DNA from: Candidatus Sabulitectum sp.
GTDB taxonomy: Bacteria; Fermentibacterota; Fermentibacteria; Fermentibacterales; Fermentibacteraceae
DNA: 7,157 nucleotides
Direction of reading: 5' to 3'
Assembly: GCA_023145935.1 (NCBI GenBank)
Contig: JAGLDB010000094.1
Coordinates: forward strand, 1-7,157
Shown: positions 5,216 through 7,157 of the stretch, piece after piece
Position numbering within the stretch: the first letter of the stretch is position 1
How the letters are laid out: every line of letters starts with the position of its first letter
The notes under the pieces: generated by a model
The model's input: the letters and a program-made list of their open reading frames with translations, nothing else
Told to the model about the DNA's origin: nothing
The model's database searches: none
Position numbers and translations under genes: made by a program

Positions 5216-7156
5216 ATGAAAACAGCATTTCTTTTGACCGTCGTTTTTGCTTGTGTTTCCTTTGCTGCCGGGCTTACAGCGGTAGAGTCTTCTGAAACCG
5301 GAATTACTTTTGATTTCAGCTCAGCGACCCCTGAGTTTGGATCAGTTATTCTACACGGAACAGAATTCACCAGAGTGAGCATTGATGGCGCAGAGAACCT
5401 TGCAGAAGCAGGATTTCCAGCACTTCCGGTTTTTAGAGCCTGGATAGAGATACCAGTTGGCGCAGAAGTTGTTGCCACTGTGTCAAATGCCAGTATTGAA
5501 ACCATTCTTTACCACGGTGCTGCTGTTGCTCCCGCTGTGCAGAGCGCAGAAAAAAGCAGACCCAGAGAAGACTATACAGTCTCATTTGATCATGATGTTT
5601 ACAGCAGCGGTTCAGCATACCCGGAGAACTGGGTAAGAATTATCTACGCAGGCGGTATGCGTGGACGCAATCTGGCACTTGTGGAAGTAACACCTCTTCG
5701 GTGGAATTCAGGTCAGAACGACTTTACACTTCTTGCTGACGCTGCGATCACCCTTGACTTCCAGGGTGGAGACCTTGCAGCATCATACGAACAGGCTGCC
5801 AGACTTGCGTGCGGAGAGTACGAGACCATTCTTCAGAACACTCTTACAAATTACGGCACCTTTGAAGGCGGAATGGACACAGGCCCAGGTGAATATCTTA
5901 TCATCGGCCATAGCGATTTCGTTACTACAGGAATGGACGCCTTTGTCTCTCACAAAGAAGCTCTTGGCAATGTGGTAACAATGGTTGATCTGTCGGTTGC
6001 TGGTTCAACATCCGCCGAACTGGAGACATACATTCATACTGCTATTGACAATGGAACGGTTTATGTCCTTCTTGTTGGAGATATACAGTATGTCCCAGCA
6101 TCAACTTCAACAGCTGCTTCAGGTAGTACTGACCTTTACTATGCCTGTCTTGATGATGGCGGGTGGATCCCTGATGCCTTCCTGGGTCGTTTCAGTGTAA
6201 CAACCACAGGCGAAGCAGTATTAATGGCACAGCGAGTGATAGATTACGAGAATTCAGTTGGTGTGCTTGACTGGGTGCAGAATGCCATGTTCATTGCATC
6301 AAATGATAACTACAACATATCTGAGGGCACACACAACTACTGCATCGATACACATCTTACACCACTTGGTTACAATTCACTTAAAGTGTATCCACACTCT
6401 GGTGGAACTGCCGCGCAGGCTGTTACGGGTATCAACGCCGGTCTTTCCATGCTTACCTTCAGTGGTCACGGTTCCTCTACGAGCTGGGCAGATATGAGCT
6501 TCAGCTCGGGCAATTTCAACCAGCTCACAAATGATGGCATGTTCCCCGGCGTTCTCAGCCATGCCTGCAATACCGGTGATTTCAGTGTTGGTACCTGCTG
6601 GGCTGAAACCTGGACCCGTACTGCCGGCAGAGGTGGCCTGTGGTTCTGGGGAAGCTGGGACAGCAGTCTCTGGAGTGAGGACGATTACCAGGAAAGGGGC
6701 GAATTTGACGCGTTTCTTGGTGATGGTGTTTACTGGCCCAAGGGATTCCTGAACCAGGGTCTTATGGCTGTTTATACAGCATACAGTGGCGGCGGAAATA
6801 CCCACTACTACTATGAGACCTACAATCTTTTTGGAGACCCCAGTCTTATCATGAAGACCTGGCCCATGACCGGCATCGAAGAGAATAGTTCAGCAGGAAT
6901 GGGTTTACTGATCACGATCACAACACCCAATCCAGTATACGGCAGTGCTTCTGTCACCCTGACTGGTGTTGGTGGTCCTGCCACACTGGAGATCTTTGAT
7001 GTTTACGGTCGTGTGATCGATAGACCGTTCTCTGAGAATCTCAGTGGTTCATCAATGTTCACCTGGGATGCCAGTTCCCTGTCCACAGGCGTTTACTTCA
7101 TGCGTCTTACACAGGGCAGCAATATTGCTACATCCAGAGTGAGTGTTATCAGGTAA
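5216..7156 (+). CDS. Gingipain-type cysteine peptidase (family C25) with C-terminal sorting domain
   Basis: This is a complete 646-residue secreted protease; the ATG has AGGAGG 4 bases upstream and TAA ends the gene at 7154-7156. Residues 1-18 are a signal peptide (MKTAFLLTVVFACVSFAAG). Residues about 20-215 match the C25 propeptide region (AGFPALPVFRAWIEIPVGAE). The caspase-like catalytic domain starts near residue 226 (EYLIIGHSDF) and includes YVLLVGDIQYVP and an inspection-type motif AFLGRFS. The catalytic His418 lies in SGHGSSTSWAD and Cys451 in SHACNTGDF, 33 residues apart as in gingipain R (His211/Cys244). The domain ends near LFGDPSLIM. Residues about 553-646 are a FlgD-like/Por sorting domain (FDVYGRVID ... 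SSLSTGVYFMRL ... SRVSVIR), implying type IX secretion and surface attachment or release. The gingipain adhesin repeats are absent. Cleavage specificity cannot be read from the sequence. The likely role is extracellular protein degradation or processing of other exported proteins. Confidence 0.93.
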   Translation: MKTAFLLTVVFACVSFAAGLTAVESSETGITFDFSSATPEFGSVILHGTEFTRVSIDGAENLAEAGFPALPVFRAWIEIPVGAEVVATVSNASIETILYHGAAVAPAVQSAEKSRPREDYTVSFDHDVYSSGSAYPENWVRIIYAGGMRGRNLALVEVTPLRWNSGQNDFTLLADAAITLDFQGGDLAASYEQAARLACGEYETILQNTLTNYGTFEGGMDTGPGEYLIIGHSDFVTTGMDAFVSHKEALGNVVTMVDLSVAGSTSAELETYIHTAIDNGTVYVLLVGDIQYVPASTSTAASGSTDLYYACLDDGGWIPDAFLGRFSVTTTGEAVLMAQRVIDYENSVGVLDWVQNAMFIASNDNYNISEGTHNYCIDTHLTPLGYNSLKVYPHSGGTAAQAVTGINAGLSMLTFSGHGSSTSWADMSFSSGNFNQLTNDGMFPGVLSHACNTGDFSVGTCWAETWTRTAGRGGLWFWGSWDSSLWSEDDYQERGEFDAFLGDGVYWPKGFLNQGLMAVYTAYSGGGNTHYYYETYNLFGDPSLIMKTWPMTGIEENSSAGMGLLITITTPNPVYGSASVTLTGVGGPATLEIFDVYGRVIDRPFSENLSGSSMFTWDASSLSTGVYFMRLTQGSNIATSRVSVIR

Positions 7157-7157
7157 T

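Noticed and set aside
5091..5228. Extension of the cupin frame to 5228
   Set aside because: It crosses the divergent gene start and promoter region, and the GGAGG at 5096-5100 clearly serves ATG 5090.
6377..6805. Minus-strand open frame inside the C25 peptidase gene
   Set aside because: It lies opposite the catalytic domain, has no ribosome binding site or recognisable fold, and is a shadow frame.

Overview
The window carries six apparently complete protein-coding genes and one damaged gene end at the left edge. No tRNA, rRNA, CRISPR array, insertion sequence or phage gene is visible. The organism looks like a Gram-negative bacterium. One gene encodes a patatin phospholipase joined to a POTRA domain and an outer-membrane beta-barrel. 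Three products (the left-edge fragment, 1480-2457 and 5216-7156) end in the FlgD-like/Por C-terminal sorting module typical of type IX secretion cargo. That combination, with a gingipain-type (C25) peptidase, suggests the FCB superphylum or a related candidate phylum. I cannot name the species. The standard genetic code is in use: TGA ends several genes, and the two longest genes use TGG for tryptophan with no internal TGA.

Layout, left to right. Positions 1-273 hold the 3' end of a secreted-protein gene, readable only with a frameshift. A perfect hairpin at 313-341 separates it from a convergent minus-strand gene (386-826) for a small cysteine-containing protein resembling V4R domains. Across a 156-bp divergent region lies 983-1351, a small helical, possibly HEAT-like protein of unknown role. 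Next, 1480-2457 encodes a signal peptide, an alpha/beta domain and a C-terminal sorting domain, but is interrupted at codon 82 by an in-frame UGA. A strong terminator (2477-2509) divides it from a minus-strand pair: a cupin (4755-5090) followed by the PlpD-like patatin/POTRA/barrel protein (2519-4654). Divergent from the cupin, 5216-7156 encodes a complete C25 cysteine peptidase with the catalytic His and Cys visible.

Most of the genes serve the cell surface or secretion: two to three putative type IX cargo proteins, one of them a protease, and one self-contained type Vd phospholipase. The T9SS machinery itself is not in the window.

The most interesting point is the UGA at 1723-1725. The reading frame continues in phase for 243 codons with no length change and no plausible restart. 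The UGA follows a Cys codon (Cys-UGA-Gly). A perfect 7-bp hairpin with a GGC loop lies 16 bases downstream, in the place and shape expected of a bacterial SECIS element. This is either an undescribed secreted selenoprotein candidate, a nonsense mutation, or a sequence error. The sequence alone cannot decide, and the alternatives are set out below. No stretch over 300 bases lacks a gene.
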